From Drosophila persimilis (lineage: Eukaryota > Arthropoda > Insecta > Diptera > Drosophilidae): a stretch of 64,000 nt of DNA. How positions within the stretch are numbered: the stretch's first letter is position 1; each line of letters begins with the position of its first letter. Location of the stretch: contig NW_020825298.1 in NCBI RefSeq assembly GCF_003286085.1, forward strand, positions 9,548,001 through 9,612,000, in the 5' to 3' direction. Below are positions 12,691 through 25,720 of this stretch, in pieces. The notes beneath the pieces were generated by a model that was not told where the DNA came from, ran no database searches, and saw only the letters and a program-made list of their open reading frames with translations. A program made the translations under genes and the position numbers.

Positions 12691-15343
12691 ACGCGCGCAA
12701 ATTGTTTGCATATTAATTTAAGGTGAGGCACTAGAGGGCGTAAGTTCGTGTAAGCACACTAAAAAGAGAGAGTCAGATCGGCAGCATTCGGAGACCTCAC
12801 CCTACCACGAACTTCATTTGGAACGAGAGCTCTCATTCCTTTTTGATTCTCTTCTTCACTGCCCTGTTGTATCGTGGAGTGGGAAAGGGACAAAACTTGA
12901 CGAATTTTCAGGCACGCATACACACACACACATTGCTGAAACTCATGCGATCAAACGAAAAAAAACGAGAAAACGAAACAGCAACACATTTTAGATTTTT
13001 ACACATGAAAAATAGAATTTATGCTAAAATAATATGTTTTTATACATTTTTATACAAAATCTATGCACTTTTTCTTCGGCGGCCTGCCCTTTTATTGCCA
13101 TTTTGCCTCTCCCTGTGCCCCCGACCATGAACACACACATTTGCTTGCAAAAATAACACATTTTTTCGACATTTATATCTAATTATTGCATCACTACACT
13201 AAAATTTACTTCACACACCTGCGCGACGATTTTCCCGTTGTATTTTTCACCAATTTCCCGATTTTCCCGGATGGAAGAGCGGAGTTGACTCACGAACGCG
13301 CGCTTTGACCGGGTGAAAAAATGTAAATGAGAGCGTTCATTCTTTGATCTCCTGTTCTTCTTCTTATTTGCTCTCTCTCCCACGCTCTATTCGAGTGCTT
13401 TTGCGAAAACGAAAAGAAAAAAAGGAAGAAAACGGAACGGATTTCACATTTTGTATATTGGCACATGAAAAAAAAATAATTTATGCAAAAATAATATGTT
13501 TTTCTACAAACATATATGTATGTACATATATCGAATATAGACACATACATACACACACATACATATCACAAATTGCCGCACTTTTCCTTCGTCGAGCTGC
13601 ATTTATGCCTCTTTTGCGCCCCCGCCCTTTATTCAACACATTTTCATGCATTAAAACACACTTTTCGTATATAATCAATGTTTCACTGCAGCTACAGCTT
13701 CACTCAATACACTTGTGACGTTTCTCCCGTTGGATTTTTCACCATTTTCCCCATTTTCAGGGAATAAAAGGCGAAGCTGACTTGAGAACGCGCGCTTTGA
13801 CCGGGTGAAAAAATTTGAGTGAGAGGGATGCAAATGCGTTCATTCTATGCTCTCCTACTTCTTTTGCTAGTTGCCCTCTCTCCAACGCCCTCTCGAGTAT
13901 TTTTGCTTATGCTCATCTCTAGCCCTTGGCTCATACTCTGCTTTTGCAAAGAGAGATCAATGAATGAGATTAAGTTATTACACCGCCTACTTTAGCTCTC
14001 CATCTCCATCTCACTCTCACTCCCACTACCACAATATGAGCAAAAGCACCGTATAGAGCTTGGGAGAGAGAGAGCAAATAGAAAGACGTGCAAGAGATCA
14101 AAGAATGAACTCATTTGCATCGCTCTCATTTACATTTTTTCACCCGGTCAAATCACGCGTTCGTCAGTCAGCTCCGCGTTTCAGCCCGTGAAAATCGGGA
14201 AAATGGTGAAAAACCAACTGGAAAAATGTCTCGCAGGTGTGCTAAGTGAAGTTTAGTGTAGTGATCCACTGAATATATAAAAAAAGTGTGTGTTTTAGTG
14301 CAAGAAAATGTGTGGAATAATTGGCGAGGGGGCAGCAGAGGCAAAATGGCGGCAAAAATGCAGATCTACGAAAGAAAAGTGTAGCAATGTGTGGTGTATG
14401 TGTATATAATCGAAATATATGGAGAAAAACATATTATTTTTGGCATAAATTATTTTTTTTCATGTGGCAATATACAAAATGTAATATCGTTCCGTTTTCT
14501 TCTTTTTTTCGTTTCGTTTTCGCAAAAGCACCCGTATAGTGCATGGGAGAGAGAGCAAATAAGAAGAGGAACAGGAGATCAAAGAATGAACGCATTTGCC
14601 TCGCTCTCACTCCAATTTTTTCTCTCGGTTATAGCGCGCGTCAAAAAAGAACGCATTTGCATCGCTCTCACTCAAATTTTTTCACCCGGTCAAAGCGCGC
14701 GTTTGTAAGTCAGCTCCGCGTTTAAATTCGAGAAAATGCGGAAAATGGTGAAAAATCCAATGAGAAAAATGTGGCGCAGGTGTGTGAAGTGAAGTTTAGT
14801 GCAGTGATGAAGTGAATATATAAAAAAAGTGTGTTTTAGTGCAAGAAAATGTGTTTAAAAAAGGGCGGGGGCGCAATAAAGGCAGAATGGCGGCAAAAAT
14901 GCAGATCTACGAAGGAGAAGTGCAGCAATGTGTGATATATACATATGTGCAGTGTTTGATTTATATGCAGATAAACATATTATTTTAACGTAAATCCTTT
15001 TTTTAATGTGTAAAAATCAAAAATATGTTGTTTTTCCGTGGTCTTGCTTTTTTTTTCATTCGATCTCGTGATGTCCGTGTAGATGTCCAGCAGTGTGTAT
15101 GTGTGCGTGCTTGAAAATTCGTCAAGTTTTGTCCCTTTCCCACTCCACGATGCAAGAGCGCAGTGAAGAAGGGAATCAAAAAGGAATGAGAGCTCCCGCT
15201 CGAAGTAAAGTTCGTGATGGGGTGAGGCGCTCCGAATGCTGCTGATCTGACTCTCTCTTTTTAGTGTGCGTACACGAACTTACGCCCTCTAGTGCCTCAC
15301 CTTAAATTAATATGCAAACAATTTGCGCGCTCGTATTGGAAAT
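12680..15343. mobile_element. Foldback-like element with long inverted repeats
   Basis: The two halves are imperfect reverse complements over more than 1.2 kb each. The left arm is about 12680-13920 and the right arm about 14030-15343, with roughly 110 bases of spacer. The outer ends pair as ATTTCCAATA at 12680-12689 with TATTGGAAAT at 15334-15343. The next roughly 110 bases, including GGTGAGGCACTAGAGGGCG, are nearly identical when reversed. Each arm holds two tandem modules of about 0.47 kb, each ending in a block with CGCGCTTTGACCGGGTGAAA. Long inverted repeats made of tandem modules are the hallmark of foldback transposons such as FB and Galileo. I see no transposase and no clear target duplication, so the family is not assigned. 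A long-hairpin RNA locus is the main alternative. Confidence 0.7.
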
Positions 15344-15440
15344 AATTTGGTGCGTTTCGTTTGCGGTTTCGGTTCTGTTTCGGTGCGTTTTCGGTGCGCT
15401 TTCGTTGCGGTTTCGGTGCGGTTTTGTCGTAACTTCGCAG
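15344..15440. repeat. Degenerate TTTCGGTGCG short tandem repeats
   Basis: Immediately right of the palindrome the phrase TTTCGGTGCG and close variants recur about six times. It may be part of the adjoining element or a local microsatellite expansion. Confidence 0.6.
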
Positions 15441-15484
15441 TCGCCGTGCGGTGTCTCTCTTCATCGGAATTGTCGAAATTAAAA

Positions 15485-15569
15485 ATGCAACGGAGAGAGA
15501 TTATGGGTAAGTGAGAAACGAGACGAGAGAAATCGTTTTTAAAGAATATTCATTGCAGACGGTCCATAA
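15485..15569 (+). other. Very short spliced frame with a 52-base intron
   Basis: An ATG at 15485 opens a seven-codon frame that runs into ATGG|GTAAGTGAG, a near-consensus 5' splice site. The intron would be 15507-15558, ending in ATTCATTGCAG; 52 bases is close to the commonest intron size in Drosophila. After splicing, the frame reads a few more codons and stops at TAA, giving about ten residues (MQRREIMDGP). It could be the 5' remnant of a transposon gene, the start of a non-coding transcript leaving the palindrome, or coincidence. I give it no function. Confidence 0.25.
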
Positions 15570-18500
15570 ATGTATAGTTTTATTTATATTTTATTTCATT
15601 TTTTGAAGCTTCTATCTCTTTTCTATCCTGTAACAATCCTTCTATATGAACCCATGCCCATTCTCCAACATATTTAAGGTCAACTAGAACTCGGTGGCTG
15701 CTTAAAAACCCGCAAAGCGTTCCTCAAATAGCCGACGGCAAATCGATATAGGCCTTAGCCAACGTCAAAGAGAATCTTGGGTGCTCGCAAACAGCCGCCA
15801 AAGATGCTTACCAAAACATGCAATAACTGTTGCCTTCGATGACCCTACAACCCCTTCCGAGACGACCCCATTCCGCCCGAAAAGCTCAGCCCATTCAATC
15901 CTTCTGCCACCCGCAACTTATTTATTTCACTTTCGCTGAAAAAAAACTTGATTATTCTTTTTTTCGCGTGGATTTTTCACTTGCACTTTGGCCTCCATTG
16001 ACCTTCGCTGGCAGTAGTCCCCCTCCCCTCCCTACGCTCTGTCGGTCTGCTCTGTCTCTGTCTCGCTCTGTATCTGGATTTGTGGCATGTCCTTGACTGC
16101 TGCCTCTTGGCCAGCGACTGTGTCCAATTGTATTGGGCTTCCTTTTTCACAGTCAGTTTTCACTGACTCATAAAACTGCAAGTATTTAGCAGTCGGCACC
16201 AAGTTCTCTCTGTATGTATCCGAGTATCTTGTATCTAAGCGGGGAGGTTCATTGACTGCACTCGATTTGGCAAAGGTCCTCCTGGGTTATGTAAACCGTC
16301 TGGTCCGGTTTCATGCGCTCCAGTGGGTCTTGAGTTACACTCAAACGTCACTTGGGATCTCCAGGAGATGTGCTAAACGCTTCACGCATTTCGTAATCGG
16401 TTCCAACTAAATGAAATTGATATCTATGACTATTGATTAGCTTTAGCAGACTGGGCGCTAAAGGCCCTTGGTCTCAGCACTCCTTGTGGCACCCAAAGCA
16501 GGCTCTTAAGCAACGAAAACCGGCAGAAAGGCCCCACAACACAGCCACGGCGAATTCTTGGCTACCATTGGCGACAAAAACATTCCGCTTGGGCCACTAT
16601 TCTAAACCAAATCATTGCCATCTTTGGACGAATCACAACAGCAACGTTCATCACTTTCAGTCAGAGGCGTTACCCAAAAATAACCCAAAACTGAGCTGGG
16701 GATCCGCAGAGCGAGAGAGGGGGCTAGGTGGAGATGAGAGGGAAGCTGCAGGCTTGCCGCCTTTCATTGTTCCGCGCTGTCTACTTTGATATGCATCCAA
16801 TCACTGCGCGCCATTTGCCCCCATGTTCCCCATGTCCGTCCCCATGTCCCCATGTCCCAATGTCCAGAGCCTGGTACTGTCAAAGTCTTCAGCTGTCGTG
16901 GTCGTCGTCGTATGGGGATCGTCGGCATCTTGCAGTCCAGTGTCCAGTGTCCAGTGGCCAGTGTCCAGTGTCCAGTGTCCACTTATATAGAGTTTTATGC
17001 CACCATAACAATTGTACTTTTTCACATACTCAGGCGTTCCCAGCCAGATTCCACCATCTTCTTCTCTCATCGTTTTGTCGTATTCTCTGTTCCTTTTGCT
17101 TCCTTTTCATCTTGTTTTTGTCTGCTTGTTGTTGTTCGTACATTTTTATTGCATTTTTCAAGCAATTACTTTGAATATCACCAGTCCAGACTCCAGACTC
17201 CAAGTCCAACTCCAAGTCCAAGACGAGAGATGTCAACGTGGTTGTCCGTCAGTGTCAGGGATAGGGATGGCAGCGTGAAATACAGATGATGGGGCGATCT
17301 TTGGGGGGAAAGAGAGGGACTCCTCTCTGAAGCCTTTACCATATCGTATGGGAAATTTCCAATAAAGAAACTATCGTAAGACCTCACGCTCTCATCTCTA
17401 GCGGCGGACACGCAAAAAGCAGTCGCAGGTCTGATTTAAATCTTTCGCTCTTTCCTTCTCTGGCTGCCTGCTCTTCCCCTCCGTCGCCCTCGCCTTAGCC
17501 GTCTCCAAGTGCAGCTCCAACTCATGGTAATTGCCTGTTGGAGCTCTCCGCTTTGGTTCTCTTTGCATTATGGCTGCCACCGATGCCGATGCCGCTGCCG
17601 ATGCCGCCTTGGACTTGAAAGTCGAACCGACTGGACTGGCCATCCTCCAGCCTCGTCTGGCGTCAGTTGGTGGCGACATCGACATGTCCTCGGATCCACT
17701 GATTCCCCCCCACCCCATTCGCAATGGCTTTCGGGCAATTAATGGATGAATACTTTAAGTGAGTGATGGAATGACACTTTTGTGTACTTGTAAAGCATTT
17801 TTATGCTCGTACTTTGTCTGCGCCTTCTCTCTTTTCGGCTCGGTTCTGATTCTGATTCTGATTCAGGTAAGAATCCTTAATGTTTGGCTTGTATTAATTG
17901 GGTAGACCATCTCCAGACAGTGGCATCTCTCCTCTCCAGACAGATGGAGAGGAGCCCCCAATTAGTTGTCAACTCCTAGACAATTGCCATAGAATTTATG
18001 AAAATTATCAAAGATATGCCACTGAATTATTTGCGATAATTAACTAAAAGTTATTTTCATGCGCTTTAAAGAATTTCTATAAAAGCCAGAAAATCTTTGA
18101 GGATCAAATGAGTTGTAAATAAATCTTTGATAAATATTTTGGGGTTTATTGAAGGTCTTAAATGTTTATTTAAACGGGAATTGGTATACATTGAGCTGTA
18201 AAAAGGCATTCCTGGCAACACTTTTTGCGCTCCATCATAGCCCAAAGCCTACAACCTGAGAGAAAGAGTCATAATCATAATGAGTGCACGATGGTGGAAA
18301 AAGTTTCGGTTCAAGTTTAAGCCATTTGACAGCTCGTGCACGCGTTTCGCGTACTCCCCCTGATAGGGATCTCAAATCTGGGATGGGGATCCAGCTCCAA
18401 CTAGAAGCTAGAAGAGGAAGCCAGTCAGGCAGTCAGCCAGGTTGAGGCCCCTGCTCTGCATAGAGAGAGGCATATAGAGGCAAGTGCAGTTCAGTTTTGA

Positions 18501-21075
18501 GTGCTTACCATATCAAGGTGCCCCATCTCAGAGCCTCTGCTCCTACACCATCTCCAGCTTTGGCTTCAGCTGCAGCTTCAGCTTCAGCGACTTCCACTCC
18601 CACTCCCGATCACTAGATCTTGTATCTCTGCTATCTGTGGCCTCATTACGGGGCCCAGTTTGGCCTGTTAATGGTCTAGGCCGGGACAGGCCGGGCTGGG
18701 GCCGGGGAGACTAGCTCCAGATGCTGGCGATAAATATGCGATGATCACGTATCGGAAATGATACGTTTTTTTTCCGTCTTATTTTTTCCCAATTTTTTGT
18801 TCGTTCTTCTTTTGGCTCATTCCTCTACTCTTCTAGCCAGAATTAACATGCGTTAAGAGTCTTTAACAAATTAAATGAATTCCTTTGGGCTCTATCAGCG
18901 CCTAATTTGCTGATAACTCCCTGCAGAGGGGAACAAAAGTATCTCGGATGTTATTAATGAGTTTATGTTCTTTCGTTTCGAAATATTTACCAATCCAATC
19001 TCTGTTTTGTTTGCCCGCAATTTTAACAATTCTAATTTCCCCCAAAAATCAAATCCTTACCCCCCACCAAAAACTGTGTACGACGTAATTTAATTAAAAG
19101 CAAATCATTATTTTCCCCCGTTTTTTGTTCATCAATGCTTATCGGGAGGGTCTATGGACTAGAGAGGAGAGCTTCAGGTAAATCTAAACCGGAATGAAGA
19201 CTACGTTTGGGGAACTTTCGGGTTCTGAAAAGTTGAACAAAAAAAAGTTTTAAATTTACTCAATTTTTGCTATCGTTGAAGGATTTATTAGTATTCTTGA
19301 GTACAATATATGGGCATTTCCAACAAAGAATATTACAAGTCAATAAAAACAGTTTTCCATATTTTTTTTGTCTTGAATTTTTTTCTCGAAATTTATTGAA
19401 TGTAAACTAATTTAATCAATTGATTTAAAATTGTATAAACTTTGGTATAAAAACGTATTAAAATAAAAAAATAATCACTTTATTTTTTTAAATTTTTTTT
19501 AAAATTTTTTTTGTAGCTGTTTGTTTCTTAGATTTTTCTTTATTATTATATTCTCTAAGGAAGATGATTCTTGATATAAGTGTTTCTGTAAGATCTTTCT
19601 AATATATTGGGCTATCTATGAAAAATGTCAGAAAATTTGGACAAACTCGTCTAGCAGTATATTTTTAAACTTTTATTCAGCCGATTTTTGGTAGCGTTAC
19701 GGCAGATGCCTCCGCGGATTTATACAAAAAAAACACCAAATCTTTTCATATTTAATAACATGGTAAATGTACACTGAATATTCCATATATATCCACATAA
19801 AAAATGTTTTACAGATAGTCCCACCCGACTCGCAAATTTCATTGATTTTTCAAGGGGACTTTTTCTTAATTTTTATCCCCACATTTTGTCCCATTACAAT
19901 TTAAATTATTTCCTTAGAAATCGTAGAAAGCGAACCAATAGTCACCGCTCGCGATAGGTACCCCTGACCCCACACCTAGTTACATCTCTAGCGACGAAAT
20001 TCTTTTCCGAAAATTTGTTCCCGTGTTATCTGGGGCCCGGGGACGGTACTGACATCTTTTTCATTTGCTCGAATCGTTCTGTTTTCGGCGGGTGACGTCG
20101 ATATCTGGGGGCCAGCTTTAGTCTATTTTCTTTGTGTGTCGTTGTGTTTTTTTAATACGCTTTTAGTTATTATTGTACGCATTATTGTAAATTTAATGAC
20201 TTCACCTCAACAAACACACAGCCAAAGAGACACTGACAGAGTGACAGAGGGGGGACGGGGGAGGGGGACAGAGGCACTTAAGATACAATGAAATCGTTTC
20301 TGTTATTAAATTTTGTGTCATGTTGTGTGGCCGTGTTACGGTTTTTGCCTCATTGCCACTTGCTTTGGCCGGGGAATGTGGCGGCATTCGGCGTGAATGG
20401 GGGGCAGCGGTGGGACAGTTGTCATTGCTGACACATTTGCGCTGATCGTAAATACATTAGTAATACATAGTATCAAGTGCATGCATGTACATACATGCCC
20501 CGTCCAGTAATATATGTATTAATAACGCAAATCATTTACGATTTGACTTCAACTTTCATTGTCACTGCGAATGCGATTGGAATTGTCCGTTTCGATGTGG
20601 GGCCTTTAATTAATTTATGCGTAATTTTGTCGCTCATTAAAATGTTTCGATAATTGCTATACGCCATATCATGCAAGTGCCTAACCTTACGGTGTAGCTA
20701 TTCGATTTTGATGGTTAGAAATTGAAGGAAAATGTGGCACCAGGAGCAGAATGAGTAAACCCTGGGGTGCAGGGAAGATCTTTTATCCCATCCACTATTA
20801 TATTTTACCATATTTAAGGGTCTTTCTTAAAAGGATAAATTGCAAAAATTTCCTGTTCAAAGATATCTTTCTTGAAACACTTTTCTTCACTTGAAAAAAG
20901 GTTTCTACTTCAGAAAAATCCACATAAATTCTGAACTAAATTTCATTCATTGTCAACTCTTTTAACTTTCCCATGAAAATCGATTAAAAGCAGCTTCAGC
21001 AACTTTTTGCAATTACATTTTCCCGTTTAATATTAATCAAATTTAAATTTGTTGTCTTTCGAGTAGGCGGCATCT
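15570..21075. other. Non-coding interval
   Basis: No credible exon on either strand. It contains a minisatellite at 16923-16981, a CGATGC-type trinucleotide-like run near 17580-17610, and A/T-rich patches near 19.25-19.85 kb. The longest frames (about 16.7-17.3 kb) lie across the minisatellite and show no protein features. Confidence 0.6.
16923..16981. repeat. CCAGTGT minisatellite
   Basis: Seven to eight near-perfect copies of the 7-mer CCAGTGT, with one GGCCAGTGT variant in the middle. Confidence 0.9.
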
Positions 21076-21083
21076 TTCAGTGG

Positions 21084-21251
21084 CGACAAGCGCCAGGCAG
21101 GGGCGTGGCCCACAAATATATCAAAGGAAATATTATACAAAATACACTTAATACAAATTTATTTGGAAAATAAAATACAAATAAATGTATCACAATTTTT
21201 TAGAGGTATTTTTTGTCATTTTAAACAAAGGCCCCCCTGCGCACGCCTCTG
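21084..21251. mobile_element. hAT-like MITE with 8-bp target duplication
   Basis: A 168-base, A/T-rich non-coding segment is bounded on both sides by the direct repeat TTCAGTGG (21076-21083 and 21252-21259). The right end, read inward, is CAGAGGCGTGCGCAGGGG. The left end carries an imperfect version, with AAGCGCCAGGCAGGGG about five bases in. An 8-bp target duplication and ends of the CAGAGGCG type are typical of hAT-superfamily transposons and their miniature derivatives. It has no coding capacity, so it is a non-autonomous copy. The imperfect ends suggest some age. Confidence 0.6.
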
Positions 21252-22533
21252 TTCAGTGGTCCCCCTTGTGGCTCTCGATTTCACCAATTAAACCTTAAAT
21301 GAATTTGTTTGACTTTCGTGGGAGCCTCAGTTGGCCTTCTGTTCTTCACTGGCTTTACTCCTCCTCCTCCCCCTCCTTCGCGCTCATCTGTTCCCCTCTC
21401 TGGTGGTACGCTGCGATCTTTCAATTCGATTATATTGAAATAAATTAAACGTTCTTCAATTGAATAATTAGCAAAACAACAGCCGAGTGGTTCCGTATCG
21501 ATTTCGAGTGAGGCCCAACCCTCTCCCCCTCCTTTTGGGGCACTGCGCCTGGTGCTCGCATCTGGGGCGTCAGTTACAATTAACCGATTTTTGTGGCATG
21601 AGAACTTGTATTCGTATTCCTTCACTCAAGGAAGAGGGAATTAAGGTTGTCTGGTGGGCTATTGGTTTGCTTTGACAAATTTTCGTTGACAAACATCGAG
21701 CAGGGCCCATAAATTCTCATTGCATTGCGGCGGTGTACGAAGTATGTAAAAAACGAAGCCCTCTAGAGGGGTCTGCGTGGGCGATCAATGGTTTAATTAA
21801 TTAATTGGCTTTGGATATTCGCCAGCGACCATCAATTGAATGCATAATTGATATGGGGGTCATTTAAATAACAAATAAACTGTTTTTTTTTGGCAGGGGA
21901 AATTACGCCAGGAAAAGCCTCAAATAACCCGGAGCTTATCAAACCAAAGATCTTACACCGAAAATACCCAAAAAATAAACACACATTTTGATAAGCAAAA
22001 TAGTAGTCATCAAACGCGTTTAAAGTCAATAAACGAGTCTGGGCCAGTGAATACTGTACAGTACGACCTTATCTGAAGGCGTCTGAATATTTGAAGAATT
22101 TAAATTTCATGCCTGGACGGAGTGGCAGCGGGAGGGGGACAGCAATAGGGAATGACCGATTGCACGTGAATGACATTCGACGGAGGACAGGGCGGAGTAC
22201 AGGAAAGGTGAACGAAAATAGATAGAAAAGACCTGTCATGCCCTAAATAAATACAGAGGGGGGGAGGCGACTGCTTGTTTGCCTTCACCTGATAATGCAC
22301 TCAATAATCGGGCGCGTAATTCAATTCAAATTGTAGCCAGGGTCAGGGTGCAGGGTGCAGGGGGGGAACAAGCAATTAATAAATTTCCGGAACAGAGCGA
22401 GACGGGGCGATTGTAATTGCTATCGATGTTTAAACAAATTTCTTGTTGTTGCATTTAGTTTGTATTTTATTGATGATATAAGCACCTTCCAGTGTCGCGA
22501 CCGACAGGCCGCTTATCGCTCCGCTCTCTACAT

Positions 22534-22575
22534 ACGAGTACGGGTACGGGTACGGGTACGGGCACGGGCACGGGT
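22534..22575. repeat. GGGTAC hexamer array
   Basis: About seven copies of (A/G)CGGGT-type hexamers, as GGGTAC and then GGGCAC. This is simple sequence. Confidence 0.85.
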
Positions 22576-23104
22576 ATATGGCTGATATTATTGACAAATA
22601 TTGAAATTCCTGGAAATGCAACGACAATTTCAATTTATAGAAATTTATAGTCAAGAGCAGTAAAGGGGGAAATCGTCTGGCCCCAAGCCCCATACGATAT
22701 TCGAGGCAGCCATTTTATACGGAGTTTTGCATTCTGTGAATCTCCAGGCATCTCTCTCTGGTCCTCCATCAGTGGCCGCTTGGCAGGCCAATCAATCAAG
22801 TTTTTTTCTGCGCCTTTTGCATGCACCGACAACCGACAAGATGGAGTCGAAGTCGTAGTCGGAATCGCGGAGGCTGTGTCTCCGCCAGCCAGCCATCCAT
22901 TGGAGGGACATAAATATGCAAGGCTCTCGGCTGGTGCCAGAAAAAAGCACAAACTCAAGGTACACAAGACGAACACACACTTGGGCCGGAAATTTACATT
23001 GCAGTTGAGGGAGAGAGAGAGATGCGAGGGGCAGGAGTGGCTGAAACTGAACGAAGTTTTATTCCTCTTATGCGTCAAACTGCAGAGTAATTTTAATTTT
23101 CATT

Positions 23105-23690
23105 AAACAATTCCAAGAATTAAATTTGCAGTAATGGAAAAATAAATCTATTTAAAAAAAATTAAAACCTAAATTAAATGAAAAATTAAATTGAAAAAAA
23201 ATTCAAAACTAAATTGAATTCAAATAAAAAATTAAAGTGAATTAAATTAAAGGTTAACTTGAAAAAACTAATAATTAAATTAAACTAAATTAAAATAAAA
23301 TAATTTTAAATTCTTAAGAATTAAATTAAATTAAACTAAATGCCTACAAAATGAAATGCAATTGAATTGAACTAAAAATTAAATAAAATTACAAATTAAA
23401 TTAAATTAAATAAAAATTAAATCAAATTAAATAACAATTAAATTTAATTCAATTAAAAATTAAATTGAATTATTTTAAAAATTAAATAAAATTAAAATAA
23501 ATGCTTAAAAATTAAATTTAATTAAACTAAATGTTTAAAAATTCAATTAAATCAAAATTAAAAATAAAATTAAATTAAAATAAATGCTTAAAAATTCAAT
23601 TAAATTAAATTAAAAATGAAATTAAGATGAAATTCAAAATTAAAATGTAAATTAAAAATTAAATCAAACTAAAAATTACTCAAAAAGTGA
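23105..23690. repeat. AAATTAAAT low-complexity tract
   Basis: Nearly 600 bases made almost only of A and T, dominated by overlapping TTAAAT, TAAAAT and AAATTA words. It resembles an expanded, decayed pentanucleotide satellite. Confidence 0.85.
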
Positions 23691-25439
23691 CTAGACTCTT
23701 GTTTCAGCTTTTCAAGCCTGTCAAAGACTTTTCTCCATTGAATTTCCAGCAGAGACATCCACTGGCAGATCCATTTAGTAGCCAAAGTACCCCTCCTTTC
23801 GTAGAGCACCCCCTTTGGACATGTAGCAGCCAGTCAGAATGACAAACTGCACTCTGGGCGCAGTTCTTGCCTCGAAGTCTGCTTCCATCGCGAAGACAGA
23901 TCCACCGAGAATGACGATGGACATGGGGCTTGTGGTATCTGCATTCTGTTTGGTTTTGCTTTTGCCACTTTTTACCCGCGACTGGAGACTGGAGGCCTGG
24001 AGGCCTGGAGACTGGGGACCGGGCCCCGATCTTAATTTATGCGTTTCGAGCGTTCGATATGCAATTTTGCTGCTCCCTGGAATGGCTTCTAATGACGCGT
24101 CTGGCAGTGTCTTGTGGCCTGTACTTCTCCGAGCCATATTCCTGTTTGGTCCTTGGCTTGTTGCTTGGTTATCTTGTAATGTTTTGCGCTGGACTTAATG
24201 AAGAACAAATAATTACATAAATCGCATTTGAAATGCCATAATTATCATATTGATAAGAACCGGCAACATGCGGACATTAAAATTAATTAAAAGACAACTT
24301 TTGCTTTGCTTTTTGCGTGGATTTTTCCCAGATAAATCATTTGTCCAAAAATGATTTGCATTTTTATTTGGTAAAAAGCGGGAAATTCCCAGGGGAATCT
24401 TCGTGGAAAGTTTCATGCAAAATGCACATAAAACGATGCCGGCCAGGGATGGATGGTTGGTCCTGTAGCCACCCTGCCAGGGCGCCCTACCAAAAAACCC
24501 AGAGACAGACAGAGTGGGAGAGGGAGAGGGGGTGAGGGGAAAAAAGGGGTGGCATGGCGCAGAAAATCCACGACAATCATTGAATCCTTATTACTGTCAT
24601 TACCGATGGGTTCTTGCGGTCGTCCTGTGGTCGTCTCCCCTTCGGCGCGCGTTAAATTTCATTTTTTATCTGTGTTTTATCATGGCTCTGGACGGGGGGT
24701 GGAGTCGCATCATTTACCAACTAATTTCAGTTTAGTTGCGCAAACGAGCGCGACGCGTGTCCTGCGGCAGTTTTCAGCCCAAAGCCTGCGCTGAGAACTC
24801 TTGTCCTTCGTCCTTCGTCCATCGTTTAGCGTATTAATTGTCACAAAGTATCGCCATGGCCAGGACCTGCTGTCACCCCATCTGGGGTGTGGCCCATTCT
24901 TTTTGTCCACCTTTGATTGCAACGTTTATCGCCCACCAATTTATTTGTATTCGAATTGTGTTCTTTGGGTATTCGTTGTGGCCCGTATTATTTGCTTCGC
25001 TCATCATATTGAATTTCAATTTCAGATCTACCATCCCTCCCCACACCCCACACTCACACACCTATCCATATCTATATGTATCTATGCACTCCCCTCCTCT
25101 CTTTGTAGAACTCGTTTATTCCATTTGCTTTTTAGTTAATTTGCTAAGTAAATAGGTGGCAATACAAACACATACTCGTTCAATATATACTAGCAGGTTG
25201 TATAACACTCGATGGCTTTCAATATGTGTCATTTGGGTGTGTTCGGTTCGTATGAGCCACAGGCCACAGAGCCCATGAAAGAGCAGGGAATATTCAAGAA
25301 TTCTCACTCCAGTAACGGCAAAATGCAATTCTACAACTTATCTTTATCAGTCCATAGGGATTATAGTAGATACGATTATCGCCACAAAAACGTGTCGGTT
25401 TCCTATAATTTTTCAAAATTCCTAGAATTGAACGAGCTG

Positions 25440-25720
25440 AAAAATATATATATATATTTTTTAACAATTTATTTAGTGTTCATGGTTTACTATAATATTT
25501 CAAAACTATTATCAGGAATTAAAGGAGCTTAAAAATATATATATATATATATATTTTTTTTTAGTTTTTTTATTTAGTGTTCATGGTTGACTACAATTTT
25601 AAAAAAAAATCTTATCAAGAAAATTATTATTAAAATATTATTATCAGGAATTAAGAAGCTTAAATGTATATATTTTTTTACAATTTATTTATTGTTTATG
25701 GTTTCAAAAAATTCCAAATA
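25440..25720. repeat. Three-copy tandem repeat of about 100-115 bp
   Basis: The phrase TTTATTTAGTGTTCATGGT at about 25468-25486 recurs at about 25570-25588 and, slightly changed, at about 25685-25703. Each time it is preceded by a TA run and a variant of AATTGAACGAGCTGAAAAAT. This is a local tandem duplication with TA microsatellites inside. Confidence 0.65.

Noticed and set aside
16660-16690. CAGAGGCGTTACCC, like a hAT end
   Set aside because: No matching inverted end or 8-bp duplication was found nearby.
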